From the NCBI GenBank assembly GCA_003525525.1, contig DQED01000176.1:1-12504 (forward strand): a stretch of 12,504 nucleotides of DNA, written 5' to 3'. Made by a program: the position numbers and the translations under genes. The stretch is from Desulfovibrio sp. (lineage in GTDB: Bacteria > Desulfobacterota > Desulfovibrionia > Desulfovibrionales > Desulfovibrionaceae). Each line of letters starts with the position of its first letter. Positions within the stretch are counted from its first letter, which is position 1. The notes beneath the pieces are model-generated. The model worked only from the letters and a program-made list of their open reading frames with translations, was not told where the DNA came from and made no database searches. Positions 6,336 through 12,504 of this stretch are shown here, piece by piece.

Positions 6336-7199
6336 ATGCAAGGCGTCATACGAACCGTCCTCGTCATCCACAAGGCCGACCACGAAAGAGCCAGGGGCAT
6401 GGCCTGGACCGTGGCCGAATGGCTGGCTGCGCGCGGCGTCGTCGCGCTGGTGCGGGAGAATTCTCCCGAGGCCCAGACCGTGGTCCATCCGGCCGGGGCC
6501 GTGCTCACCACGCCGCCCCAGCTGGCGCTGATCCTCGGCGGCGACGGCACCATGCTCTCGGCCGCCCGTCAGGGCGCGGCCGACGGCGTGCCGTTTCTCG
6601 GCATCAACCTCGGCCGGGTCGGGTTCATGACCTCTGCCGGGCTCGACGACTGGCCGCAAGTCCTCGGCGACATCCTGCAAAACGGCTTCGAGGAAGCCCG
6701 GCGCATCATGGTCGAAGTGACCGTCAGCCGGGGCCACGAGACCGTCTACGCAACCACCGCGCTCAACGACGCGGTCATCAGCCGCGGAGCCATGGCGAGG
6801 CTCGCCGCCTTCGACGTGACGCTCGGCGACGTGGACGTCTGCACGCTGCGCGCCGACGGCGTGGTCATCTCCACGCCCACGGGCTCCACGGCCTACTGCG
6901 TCTCGGCCGGAGGGCCGCTCATCTACCCCGGGCTCGACGTGCTGTGCGTGGTGCCCATCTGCCCGTTTCTCAGCGACTTCAAGCCGGTCGTCGTGCCGGC
7001 CGAGTCCCCGGTGCGCCTGTCGCTCTCCGCGCCCGAAACCAACATGTACCTGACCTGCGACGGGCAGGAACTCTTTCCCCTCGACGACAACGACGTGGTC
7101 GTGGTGCGCAAGTCCGGGCGCTGCCTGCGCCTGGCCACGCGCCCGGGGGACAGCTATTTCGGCCGCCTGCGGCTCAAGGGGTTCATCAACCGGCCATGA
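6336..7199 (+). CDS. nadK: NAD kinase
   Basis: NadK phosphorylates NAD to NADP in the cytoplasm and is normally essential. The 287-residue length is typical. Motifs in order are the diphosphate-binding GGDGTM (residues 68-73, with the catalytic Asp at 70), GINLGRVGFM (89-98), the NAD-contacting LNDAVISRG (143-151), and ADGVVISTPTGSTAY (173-187). The C-terminal beta sandwich has VCVVPICPF and CDGQELFPL. No domain is missing. The ATG at 6336 gives the usual short lead into the first strand (VIRTVLVIHK); its ribosome site is weak. A sigma-70 promoter lies at 6254-6282. The stop overlaps the next gene's start (ATGA, 7196-7199), which indicates an operon with translational coupling. Confidence 0.97.
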   Translation: MQGVIRTVLVIHKADHERARGMAWTVAEWLAARGVVALVRENSPEAQTVVHPAGAVLTTPPQLALILGGDGTMLSAARQGAADGVPFLGINLGRVGFMTSAGLDDWPQVLGDILQNGFEEARRIMVEVTVSRGHETVYATTALNDAVISRGAMARLAAFDVTLGDVDVCTLRADGVVISTPTGSTAYCVSAGGPLIYPGLDVLCVVPICPFLSDFKPVVVPAESPVRLSLSAPETNMYLTCDGQELFPLDDNDVVVVRKSGRCLRLATRPGDSYFGRLRLKGFINRP

Positions 7200-8962
7200 G
7201 GGACGTCAGCATCGCTCCCATCTCCCTGGCCCCGGGCCAGGCGCCGCGCTACGGCGGCGATCCCGTGCGCGACGCCTGGCTGCTCCACTTCATGACCGAA
7301 AACAACCTGGACCACGCCATCGCCCCGGAGAAAAACGCCTCGCCCGAACAGCTGCGCTTCATGGTTTCGCTCGCGCCCGAGGAAATCTACGTGCCGTGCT
7401 CGGACGAGATGTTCTCCCACCTCATCAGCGAACGGGCCGATCCCCTGGTCGTGGCCGAATACGACAGCCGGCTGGCCCGCATCGGCCGGCTCATCGACGC
7501 CTACGTGCCCGACGCCTACACGGCGGTCAAGATCCGCAGCCTGTGCGAGCTCAAGTACCGCCAGGCCATGACGCGGCCCACGCTCATCCCCTCGCGTCTG
7601 GCCAAGCGGTTGTGCACGATCTTCCTCACCCAGTCCGGGCTCGACGACCCGTACCGGGAGCGCAAGCGCGCGTGCAACCGCCGGGCCTTCGCCTTCATCC
7701 AGAGCGAGGCCTTCCGCACCATGCTCTACGCCTGCCCGGCCGACCTGCCGGGCTGCCGGGCCATTCCCGAGCTGCGCTTCGCACTGGACATGCTGGAGCT
7801 GCGCCGCCTGCTGCTTCTGGGCTCCATGCCCGGCATCTGGGACGGCTCCGGGGCGTTGCCCGGACGCGAGGCCCTGGATGCGGCCATGAACGCCCTTCCG
7901 GCCGATTTCGCGCGCCTCGAGGCCCTGCTCGACCCGCGCCGGAGCGGGGGCGGGCTCAAGATCCTTTTCCTGCCCGACACGGCGGGCGGCGTCCTTTTCG
8001 ACCTGCTGGCCGTGCGCACGCTGCTGCGCCTGGGCCACCGGGTGATCGTCGCGCTCAAGGACGGGTTTTATTACGAAGCGCCCACGGCCTGGGACCCGGA
8101 CGGCGATCCGATCCTGGACGCGGCCTTGTCCGGAGCCCATTTCCTGAACGATTCCCGCGTGACCAAGAACGAACTGCTGCGGATCATGCGCGAGAATCCG
8201 CTGACCGTCATTTCCGACGGCACGCGCGAGCGCCTCAACCTCTACCGGGTGTCCGTGACCTTCGCCCGGGCCTGGAAGGAGGCCGACCTGGTCCTGGCCA
8301 GGGGGCGGCTCAACCACCGCCGGCTGATCCAGACGAGCCACCTGTTCACCCGGGACGTGGCCTGCTTCTACGCCGAGGAAGCGGGGGGGCTGCGCCTGGA
8401 CTTCAAACCCCGCGCGCCATCCGCGCGTTCGTTCACCGAGGCCGACATCACGGCCAAGGCCGAGGAGATCATCGCGAGCATGCGCGCGGCCAAGGCCGCC
8501 GGCAAGTCGGTGATGTTCTACAGCGCCGTCATCGGCTCCATCCCCGGCCAGACGAAAACGGCCATCGAACTGGTCACGACCTTCGTGGCCCATTTGCGCG
8601 AAAAGCTGCCCGGCACCTGCATCATCAATCCCGCCGAGCACTTCGAGAAAGGCATGGACGCCGACGACCTGATGTTCATGTGGGAGAAGGTGCAGCGCAG
8701 CGGACTCATCGACGTGTGGCGGTTCCAGTCGCACTACGACATCGAAAAGAGCTTCGGCCTGCTCGGGCGCGGCGTGCCGCCGGTGTGGGCGGGCAAGGAC
8801 GCGACCTTTTCCACGGGCTGCACCAAGGAGATGCACATCGCGCTCTCCATGCAGGCGCGCCAGCCGGAAATGCAGATCATCGGCCCGGACCCGGAAAAGT
8901 TCTTCCGCCGCCGCGAATATGGCGTGGGCAAGTTCTGCGACGCCGGCATCGATTGCCGCTAG
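7196..8962 (+). CDS. ARMT1/DUF89-like domain protein with unrecognised C-terminal domain
   Basis: This is a 588-residue soluble protein coupled to nadK by an ATGA overlap. Residues 1-240 are mostly helical and unrecognised. Residues about 254-395 resemble the core of the ARMT1/DUF89 metal-dependent phosphatase fold: LFLPDTAGGVLFDLLAVRTL (258-277) matches the family's DNAGE-FDLL strand-helix, FLNDSRVTKNEL (316-327) the ND site, and VISDGT (338-343) with EADLVLARGRLN (362-373) the family's SSG and ADLVIxKGQGN. The usual DN metal pair reads DT here (Asp261-Thr262) while Asp319 is kept. Residues about 437-588 form a conserved-looking domain (FYSAVIGSIPGQTKTAIEL, INPAEHFEKGMDADDLMFMW) that I cannot place. 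Characterised DUF89 proteins hydrolyse damaged phosphometabolites; the substrate here is unknown. An apparent open frame upstream of 7196 is nadK read in another frame. Confidence 0.72.
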   Translation: MRDVSIAPISLAPGQAPRYGGDPVRDAWLLHFMTENNLDHAIAPEKNASPEQLRFMVSLAPEEIYVPCSDEMFSHLISERADPLVVAEYDSRLARIGRLIDAYVPDAYTAVKIRSLCELKYRQAMTRPTLIPSRLAKRLCTIFLTQSGLDDPYRERKRACNRRAFAFIQSEAFRTMLYACPADLPGCRAIPELRFALDMLELRRLLLLGSMPGIWDGSGALPGREALDAAMNALPADFARLEALLDPRRSGGGLKILFLPDTAGGVLFDLLAVRTLLRLGHRVIVALKDGFYYEAPTAWDPDGDPILDAALSGAHFLNDSRVTKNELLRIMRENPLTVISDGTRERLNLYRVSVTFARAWKEADLVLARGRLNHRRLIQTSHLFTRDVACFYAEEAGGLRLDFKPRAPSARSFTEADITAKAEEIIASMRAAKAAGKSVMFYSAVIGSIPGQTKTAIELVTTFVAHLREKLPGTCIINPAEHFEKGMDADDLMFMWEKVQRSGLIDVWRFQSHYDIEKSFGLLGRGVPPVWAGKDATFSTGCTKEMHIALSMQARQPEMQIIGPDPEKFFRRREYGVGKFCDAGIDCR

Positions 8963-9063
8963 CGCTCCCGTCCTTTCCGGAGAGAGAAATTCCTGTCGAA
9001 GACGCGTCGCAAGGACGCACGGCGCGGCGCACGATTGCGGCCGCGGGATGGCGCATTTCTCTT
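8963..9063. other. Convergent intergenic stretch with a wide inverted repeat
   Basis: There is no gene between the DUF89-like stop and the der repeat. AGAGAAAT (8983-8990) and ATTTCTCT (9055-9062) are exact inverted repeats 64 bases apart, enclosing a GC-rich interior with a GACGCGTC palindrome. Either strand's RNA would end the outer stem in a U-rich arm, which could support termination for the converging genes. No promoter is evident. Confidence 0.3.
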
Positions 9064-9130
9064 GGGAGGTCCGGAAGGGGCCTGTGAGCCCCTCCTGGCC
9101 GCCGGAGGCGTTCCCCCGTCCCCTTCTCTC
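9064..9130 (-). repeat. Post-stop hairpin repeat, copy A (after der)
   Basis: On the minus strand this follows the der stop. It reads a purine-rich GAGAAG..GGGGGA lead, GCCTCCGGCGG, an 11-bp stem (9088-9098 with 9071-9081, one A-C mismatch and one G-U pair) with a 6-base loop, then GGACCTCCC. A 21-base block (9089-9109) is identical to copy B at 11394-11414. No T-run follows. A separate small hairpin, CCCTTC/GAAGGG (9121-9137), lies between it and the stop. Confidence 0.7.
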
Positions 9131-9140
9131 CGAAGGGCTT

Positions 9141-10481
9141 CTATTCCTTGGGCTTGTGGCTGTCGCGGCAGACGACCTTGACCGGGGCCATGGTGATGCC
9201 GAAGAGCTTGCGCAGGGCGTTTTCCAGGTACTTCGCGTAGGAGTCGCGCACGCGGGCCGTGTCGCTGACGAAAAAGACGAACGTCGGCGGCGGGTCCGAG
9301 GCCTGGGTCAGGTAGTAGAACTTGGCGCGGCGGCCGTTGACCAGGGGCGGCTGGTGCTTGTCCAGCACTTCGCGCATGGCCCGGTTGAGCGCGCCCGTGC
9401 CCACGCGGATCTTGCACTCCGCCCAGACGGCCTCGGCCATGGGCAGCACCTTGCCCACGCCCTTGCCCTTGGCCGCGGCGATGTAGAGCACCGGCACGTG
9501 GGAACACATGCGCAACTCTTCCGCGATGTCCTTGCGCAGCGCCACCATGTCCTTTTGCGCGATCAGGTCGATCTTGTTGACCACGATGACAAAGGGCGTG
9601 CGTTCCTTGTCCAGGTAGGAAATGAGCCGTTTGTCCTGGACGCCGACCCCGCCCGTGGCGTCGATGACCACCACGGCCACGTCGGCGCGCTTGGCGCTCG
9701 AAAGCGCCTTGCCCACGCTGTCGCGCTCCAGGTCGTCGGTGATGCGGGTGCGCTTGCGCACGCCCGCCGTGTCCACGAACACGTAGCGCCGGCCGTTTTT
9801 CACCAGCACAGCGTCCACGGCATCGCGGGTGGTGCCGGCCACTTCGCTGACGATGACGCGCTCCTCGCCGAGCAGGGCGTTGACCAGCGACGACTTGCCG
9901 GCGTTGGGGCGGCCGAGCACGGCCAGACGCAGGCCGGCCTGTACCGGTTCGCCCCGCGTTTCCTCCGCATCCGTCGCTTCCGCCTCTTCGGGCAGGGCCT
10001 TGAGAAGAGCATCGACCAAGTCGTTCATGCCGTGGCCGTGGGCGGCGGAAACAGGGAGCAGGGGCAGGCCCCAGGCGTGGAAATCACTCAGGGCGGCGCT
10101 CACGCGCTCCTCGCCGTCCACCTTGTTGACGGCCACGACCACGGGCTTGCCCACGCGGCGCAGCCGTTCGGCCACCTCGTCGTCGAGGGTCGTGCGACCG
10201 GCCCGGCCGTCCACGAGAAAAAGCACCACGTCGGCCATGGTGAGCGCGGCCTCGGCCTGGACCACGATCTGGCGGTCCAGGCCCTCGGGCACGTCGAAGT
10301 CCATGCCGCCGGTATCGACCAGGGTCACGGCCCGGCCGTCCAGGGAGGCCGGGGCCTCCAGCCGGTCGCGGGTGACGCCCGGACGGTCGTGGGTGATGGC
10401 CTTGCGCCGTCTGGCCAGGCGGTTGAAGAGGGTGGACTTGCCGACGTTGGGGCGTCCGACGATGGCCACGATAGGGGGCAT
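9141..10481 (-). CDS. der: Der (EngA), tandem GTPase for 50S ribosome assembly
   Basis: Der is an essential GTPase with two G domains that binds the 50S subunit late in its assembly. The 446-residue length fits the family. G domain 1 has GRPNVGKS (9-16), DTGG (56-59) and NKVD (119-122). An acidic linker (EEAEATDAEETRGE) follows, and G domain 2 has GRPNAGKS (190-197), DTAG (237-240) and NKID (302-305). The C-terminal KH-like domain runs from about 350 and includes NGRRAKFYYLTQ, PPTFVFFVSD and a basic RDSHKPKE end. The ATG at 10481 gives the standard MPPIVAIVGRPN start, with AAGGAG 11 bases upstream. It sits 198 bp after the acyltransferase stop with a promoter candidate between, so it is likely transcribed on its own. 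Confidence 0.97.
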   Translation of the reverse strand: MPPIVAIVGRPNVGKSTLFNRLARRRKAITHDRPGVTRDRLEAPASLDGRAVTLVDTGGMDFDVPEGLDRQIVVQAEAALTMADVVLFLVDGRAGRTTLDDEVAERLRRVGKPVVVAVNKVDGEERVSAALSDFHAWGLPLLPVSAAHGHGMNDLVDALLKALPEEAEATDAEETRGEPVQAGLRLAVLGRPNAGKSSLVNALLGEERVIVSEVAGTTRDAVDAVLVKNGRRYVFVDTAGVRKRTRITDDLERDSVGKALSSAKRADVAVVVIDATGGVGVQDKRLISYLDKERTPFVIVVNKIDLIAQKDMVALRKDIAEELRMCSHVPVLYIAAAKGKGVGKVLPMAEAVWAECKIRVGTGALNRAMREVLDKHQPPLVNGRRAKFYYLTQASDPPPTFVFFVSDTARVRDSYAKYLENALRKLFGITMAPVKVVCRDSHKPKE

Positions 10482-10526
10482 GGGGTATCGGTCTCCTTGG
10501 GGGCTAGGGAAAAGGCGGGGCGGTCA

Positions 10527-10544
10527 TCCCGTGTGCAAACGGGA
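10527..10544 (-). other. Small hairpin in the der leader
   Basis: On the minus strand TCCCGT and ACGGGA form a 6-bp stem with a 6-base loop between the candidate der promoter and the ribosome site. It could affect mRNA stability; no known riboswitch or leader family is recognised. Confidence 0.3.
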
Positions 10545-10551
10545 GCCAGAG

Positions 10552-10580
10552 GCTTGACCACGACTTTCCCGCCATGTCAA
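10552..10580 (-). promoter_or_regulatory. Candidate promoter for der
   Basis: On the minus strand a perfect TTGACA (10580-10575) is followed by 17 bases and TCAAGC (10557-10552), a weak -10. This is the only promoter-like arrangement I see in the 198-bp gap upstream of der. The rest of the gap, 10581-10679, is GC-rich; it has a GGGTC/GACCC hairpin on the minus strand around 10606-10624 followed by CTTTTC that might end the acyltransferase transcript. Confidence 0.42.
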
Positions 10581-10679
10581 CCGCAAATACGAAAAGCCGC
10601 GTTCCGGGTCAATCGACCGGACCCTTTGCCTGCAATCCGCGCGGCGCGCAGGCGAGGGCCGGGCGTGGGAGGCGGGGCG

Positions 10680-11333
10680 TCACTCCCCGGCGGCACGCTC
10701 CAGGGCGTCCACGTCCGCGCCGGCGATCAGGGGGAGGTGGCGGGCGATTTTTTCATAGGGCCAGTCCCACCAGGCGACGGCCAGCAGGCGCGCGACCACG
10801 GCGTCGGGAAAGCGCTGGCGGATGACGCGCGCGGGGTTGCCGCCGACGATGGCGTAGGGCGGCACGTCCTTGGCGACGAGGCTGCCGGAGCCGACGATGG
10901 CGCCGTGGCCGATGGTGCGGCCGGGCATGATCGTCGCGCCGAAGCCGATCCAGGCGTCGTTGCCGACCACGGTGTCGCCGCGGCTTTGGCACAGCGGCGC
11001 GGCGGCCTCCCAGCCGTCGCTGAAGATGCCGAAGGGGTAGGTGGAAACCGGGTCGAGCTCGTGGTTGGCGCCGTTCATGAGGAAGCGCACGCCGCTGCCC
11101 AGGGCGCAAAAGGAGCCGATCAGGAGTTTGTCGCCGATGAAATCGAAATGGTACAGGACGTTGTGGGTCTCGAAGTCCTCGGCCCGCGCGCCGGGCGTGC
11201 CCGTGACGTCGAAGTAGGTGAACGCGCCCACGCGGATGTTGGGCCGCGTAATGCAGTTTTTCAAAAATACGAGCTTGTCGTAGCCCGCGATCGGGTGGAG
11301 GACGTCCGGGTCCGGATAATGCGCGAGGGGCAT
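10680..11333 (-). CDS. Vat/CatB-type hexapeptide-repeat acyltransferase
   Basis: This is a 217-residue left-handed beta-helix acyltransferase of the xenobiotic (XAT) subgroup, which transfers an acetyl group from acetyl-CoA to a hydroxyl. Diagnostic segments are FLMNGANHELDPVSTYPFGI (His91 corresponds to the catalytic histidine), TVVGNDAWIGFGATIMPGRT with IGHGAIVGSGSLVAKDVPPY (hexapeptide rungs), and AIVGGNPARVIRQRF followed by a WWDWP tail. The ATG at 11333 is chosen because AAGGAG lies 6 bases upstream; a TTG at 11360 would put that site inside the gene. It lies 103 bp after thi4, with a hairpin repeat between. Chloramphenicol and streptogramin acetyltransferases share this fold, but many chromosomal members have other, unknown substrates, and nothing here (no mobile element, normal base composition) suggests an acquired resistance gene. 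Confidence 0.9.
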   Translation of the reverse strand: MPLAHYPDPDVLHPIAGYDKLVFLKNCITRPNIRVGAFTYFDVTGTPGARAEDFETHNVLYHFDFIGDKLLIGSFCALGSGVRFLMNGANHELDPVSTYPFGIFSDGWEAAAPLCQSRGDTVVGNDAWIGFGATIMPGRTIGHGAIVGSGSLVAKDVPPYAIVGGNPARVIRQRFPDAVVARLLAVAWWDWPYEKIARHLPLIAGADVDALERAAGE

Positions 11334-11369
11334 GCCATACTCCTTGCCGGACGTTTTCAATCGGAACGG

Positions 11370-11436
11370 GGTGGTCCAGGAGGGGAGCCGCGTCCCCTCC
11401 TGGCCGCCGGAGGCATTCTCCCCCCGACTTCTCCCG
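11370..11436 (-). repeat. Post-stop hairpin repeat, copy B (after thi4)
   Basis: On the minus strand it begins directly after the thi4 stop: GGGAGAAG..GGGGGGAGAAT, GCCTCCGGCGG, then a perfect 11-bp stem CCAGGAGGGGA/TCCCCTCCTGG (11403-11393 with 11386-11376) around a 6-base loop, then ACCACCCC. It has the same layout as copy A at 9064-9130 and shares an identical 21-base block (11394-11414). It probably acts as a 3' end or terminator element, although no T-run follows. Confidence 0.72.
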
Positions 11437-12228
11437 CTATCCTCGCAGCTTCGCGGCGATGTCCGCCGCGACCTTCTCGCCCGACAGCAGCATGCCGCCG
11501 AAGATCGGCCCCATGCGGTAGGAGCCGAAGCTCGCGTTGGCGGCCATGCCGGCGACGTAGAGCCCGGGGAAGATCTCCCGGGTGTTTGTCACGGTATTGG
11601 CCTCGGCCACTTCGGCCCACATGGACTGCTCGCCCTCGATGCCGCCGGAGGGCGTGTTGAGCTTGACGTCGTTTTTGCGCACCAGCGTGTGCAGCACTTC
11701 GACGGCGTGGCCCGTGGCCTCGACGAGGTACTTGCAGCCGAGCACCACCGGGTCCACGTGCAGGCCGGCGATCTCGACCGGCGAGGAGTTGATGACGATG
11801 CCGGTGACGCGCTTGCCGCCGCCAACTTCGCGCAGCACCACGTCCTCGACGCTCATGCAGTTGAACACCTTGGCCCCGGCCAGGCAGGCGGCGGAGGCGA
11901 GCGTGGTCGTGGCGGCCACGGCGTCGGCGGTGAAGTAGTTTTCCTTGTAGCGCTTGACGGGCACGCCGACGTCGGTGAGCAGGTGGGCGCTTTCCTCCTG
12001 CACCACGATGACGTTGTAGGTCATGCCGCCGCCCCACATGCCGCCGCCGAGCGACAGCTTGCGCTCGAAAAGCGCGACGTTGAATCCGTCCTTGGCGAGC
12101 AGCCGCGCGGCGGTCAGCCCCGAAGGCCCGCCGCCGACGATGGCGACGTCGAGGTCGAGGCTCGATTTGAACTTGGCGAAATACTCGTCGACGATGGCTT
12201 CGGTGATGGTGCGTTCGTCCAGAGACAT
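11437..12228 (-). CDS. thi4: Sulfide-dependent adenosine diphosphate thiazole synthase (Thi4 family)
   Basis: Thi4 makes the thiazole half of thiamine from NAD and glycine. This 263-residue protein has an N-terminal dinucleotide-binding GGGPSG (32-37), FERKLSLGGGMWGGGM (54-69), ENYFTADAVAATTTLASAAC (96-115), and a C-terminal FPGLYVAGMAANASFGSYRM followed by GPIFGGM. At the sulfur-donor position it reads IAGLHVDP with His157. Yeast and plant Thi4 have a Cys there, which is consumed in a single turnover; archaeal enzymes with His use free sulfide and iron and are catalytic. The His form fits a sulfide-producing anaerobe. The start at 12228 has AAGGA 6 bases upstream. It lies 24 bp after mtnA, indicating one transcript, so any thiamine riboswitch would be outside the window. 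Confidence 0.95.
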   Translation of the reverse strand: MSLDERTITEAIVDEYFAKFKSSLDLDVAIVGGGPSGLTAARLLAKDGFNVALFERKLSLGGGMWGGGMTYNVIVVQEESAHLLTDVGVPVKRYKENYFTADAVAATTTLASAACLAGAKVFNCMSVEDVVLREVGGGKRVTGIVINSSPVEIAGLHVDPVVLGCKYLVEATGHAVEVLHTLVRKNDVKLNTPSGGIEGEQSMWAEVAEANTVTNTREIFPGLYVAGMAANASFGSYRMGPIFGGMLLSGEKVAADIAAKLRG

Positions 12229-12252
12229 GGTGCGTCCTTGAGGCTTGAGCGG

Positions 12253-12504
12253 TTATTTGCCGCCGATGGCGGCGCGGATGGAGTCCACGTAGGGCGCGGT
12301 GAGCACGCCCTTTTCGGTGATGATGCCGGCGATGAGCTCGGCCGGGGTGACGTCGAAAGCGAAGTTGTAGACCGGGACGTTTTCCGGGGTGATGCGGTGC
12401 TCGCCCACATGGGTCACTTCGCGCGGAGTGCGGTCCTCGATGGGGATGAGGTCGCCGCTTGGCAGGGTCAGGTCGAAGGTCGAGGCCGGGGCGGCCACGT
12501 AGAA
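12253..12504 (-). CDS. mtnA: MtnA-family sugar-phosphate isomerase, C-terminal fragment
   Basis: The 5' part lies beyond the window and the frame is open to base 12504. The 83 residues visible start [12 protein letters not shown], continue [14 protein letters not shown], and end with the family signature [20 protein letters not shown] then TEKGV. MtnA converts 5-methylthioribose-1-phosphate to 5-methylthioribulose-1-phosphate in methionine salvage. Close relatives act on 5-deoxyribose-1-phosphate or ribose-1,5-bisphosphate, and the tail alone cannot separate these. The active-site Cys and Asp are not in view. It is the upstream partner of thi4 in an apparent operon (24-bp gap). Confidence 0.9.
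   Translation of the reverse strand, partial: FYVAAPASTFDLTLPSGDLIPIEDRTPREVTHVGEHRITPENVPVYNFAFDVTPAELIAGIITEKGVLTAPYVDSIRAAIGGK

Noticed and set aside
6254..7195. Upstream extension of the DUF89-like gene to make a 902-residue protein
   Set aside because: The extension overlaps nadK in a different frame, is Arg/Pro-rich, and an ATGA start at 7196 is a natural coupled start.
8533..8562. GSIPGQTKT in the DUF89-like protein as a Walker A loop
   Set aside because: It does not fit GxxxxGK[ST]; no Walker B or NTPase context is visible.
7154..8836. A 560-codon minus-strand open frame
   Set aside because: Antisense to the DUF89-like gene; a high-GC shadow with no domain.
10484..10495. ACCGATAC just before der as a sigma-28 -10 box
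   Set aside because: No TAAA at about 15 bases upstream, and the position would put the transcript start inside the coding region; der is a housekeeping gene.
10680..11333. Acyltransferase as an acquired antibiotic resistance gene
   Set aside because: The fold is shared with Vat and CatB, but there are no mobile elements, no composition shift and no resistance neighbours.
8919..11660. A 913-codon open frame on the plus strand
   Set aside because: It runs antisense to der, the acyltransferase and part of thi4, all with firm family motifs. Its His/Gly/Arg/Ala-rich translation is what high-GC genes give in a shadow frame.
12229..12252. Thiamine (TPP) riboswitch before thi4
   Set aside because: The gap to mtnA is only 24 bases and contains just the ribosome site; any riboswitch would be upstream of mtnA outside the window.
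1..12504. CRISPR arrays, tRNA or rRNA genes, insertion sequences, prophage or attachment sites
   Set aside because: I saw no regularly spaced direct repeats, cloverleaf-like segments, transposase or integrase motifs in any frame.

Overview
The window reads as a high-GC chromosome segment from a sulfate-reducing deltaproteobacterium of the Desulfovibrionaceae. The assignment rests on three things. The gene order (M23 peptidase, flgN, flgK, flgL, csrA, fliW, then flgM and a DVU0524-type gene on the other strand) is the one I know from Desulfovibrio. There is a sulfide-dependent Thi4. A GC-rich intergenic repeat recurs of a kind I associate with that family. No database was consulted. No tRNA, rRNA, CRISPR array, transposase or integrase is visible, and every gene looks chromosomal.

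Positions 1-5187 (+) are the end of a late flagellar cluster. They hold the tail of a LytM/M23 peptidase, the chaperone flgN, the hook-filament junction proteins flgK and flgL (both enlarged), a 120-bp leader, and the overlapping regulators csrA and fliW. Positions 5353-6147 (-) converge on this cluster with the anti-sigma-28 gene flgM and, upstream of it, a small FlgM-associated gene of unknown function. Each of these two genes is preceded by its own FliA (sigma-28)-type promoter: TAAA-N15-ACCGATAA for the upstream gene and TAAA-N16-GCCGATAC for flgM. So the FliW-CsrA and FlgM-FliA homeostatic circuits sit tail to tail.

Positions 6254-8962 (+) are a housekeeping pair. NAD kinase overlaps by ATGA with a 588-residue protein that has an ARMT1/DUF89-like domain followed by an unrecognised C-terminal domain. 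Positions 9141-12504 (-) hold, in transcription order, the end of mtnA, thi4, a Vat/CatB-type hexapeptide acyltransferase, and the ribosome-assembly GTPase der. Thi4 carries His where suicide Thi4 enzymes carry Cys, which suits a sulfide-producing cell. Two copies of one hairpin repeat follow the thi4 and der stop codons.

No obviously new multi-gene system is present. The items most worth a second look are the paired sigma-28 sites around the DVU0524-type gene and flgM, the NadK-coupled DUF89-like fusion with an altered metal motif, the YSTDGG..W module shared by FlgK and FlgL, and the post-stop hairpin repeat family.
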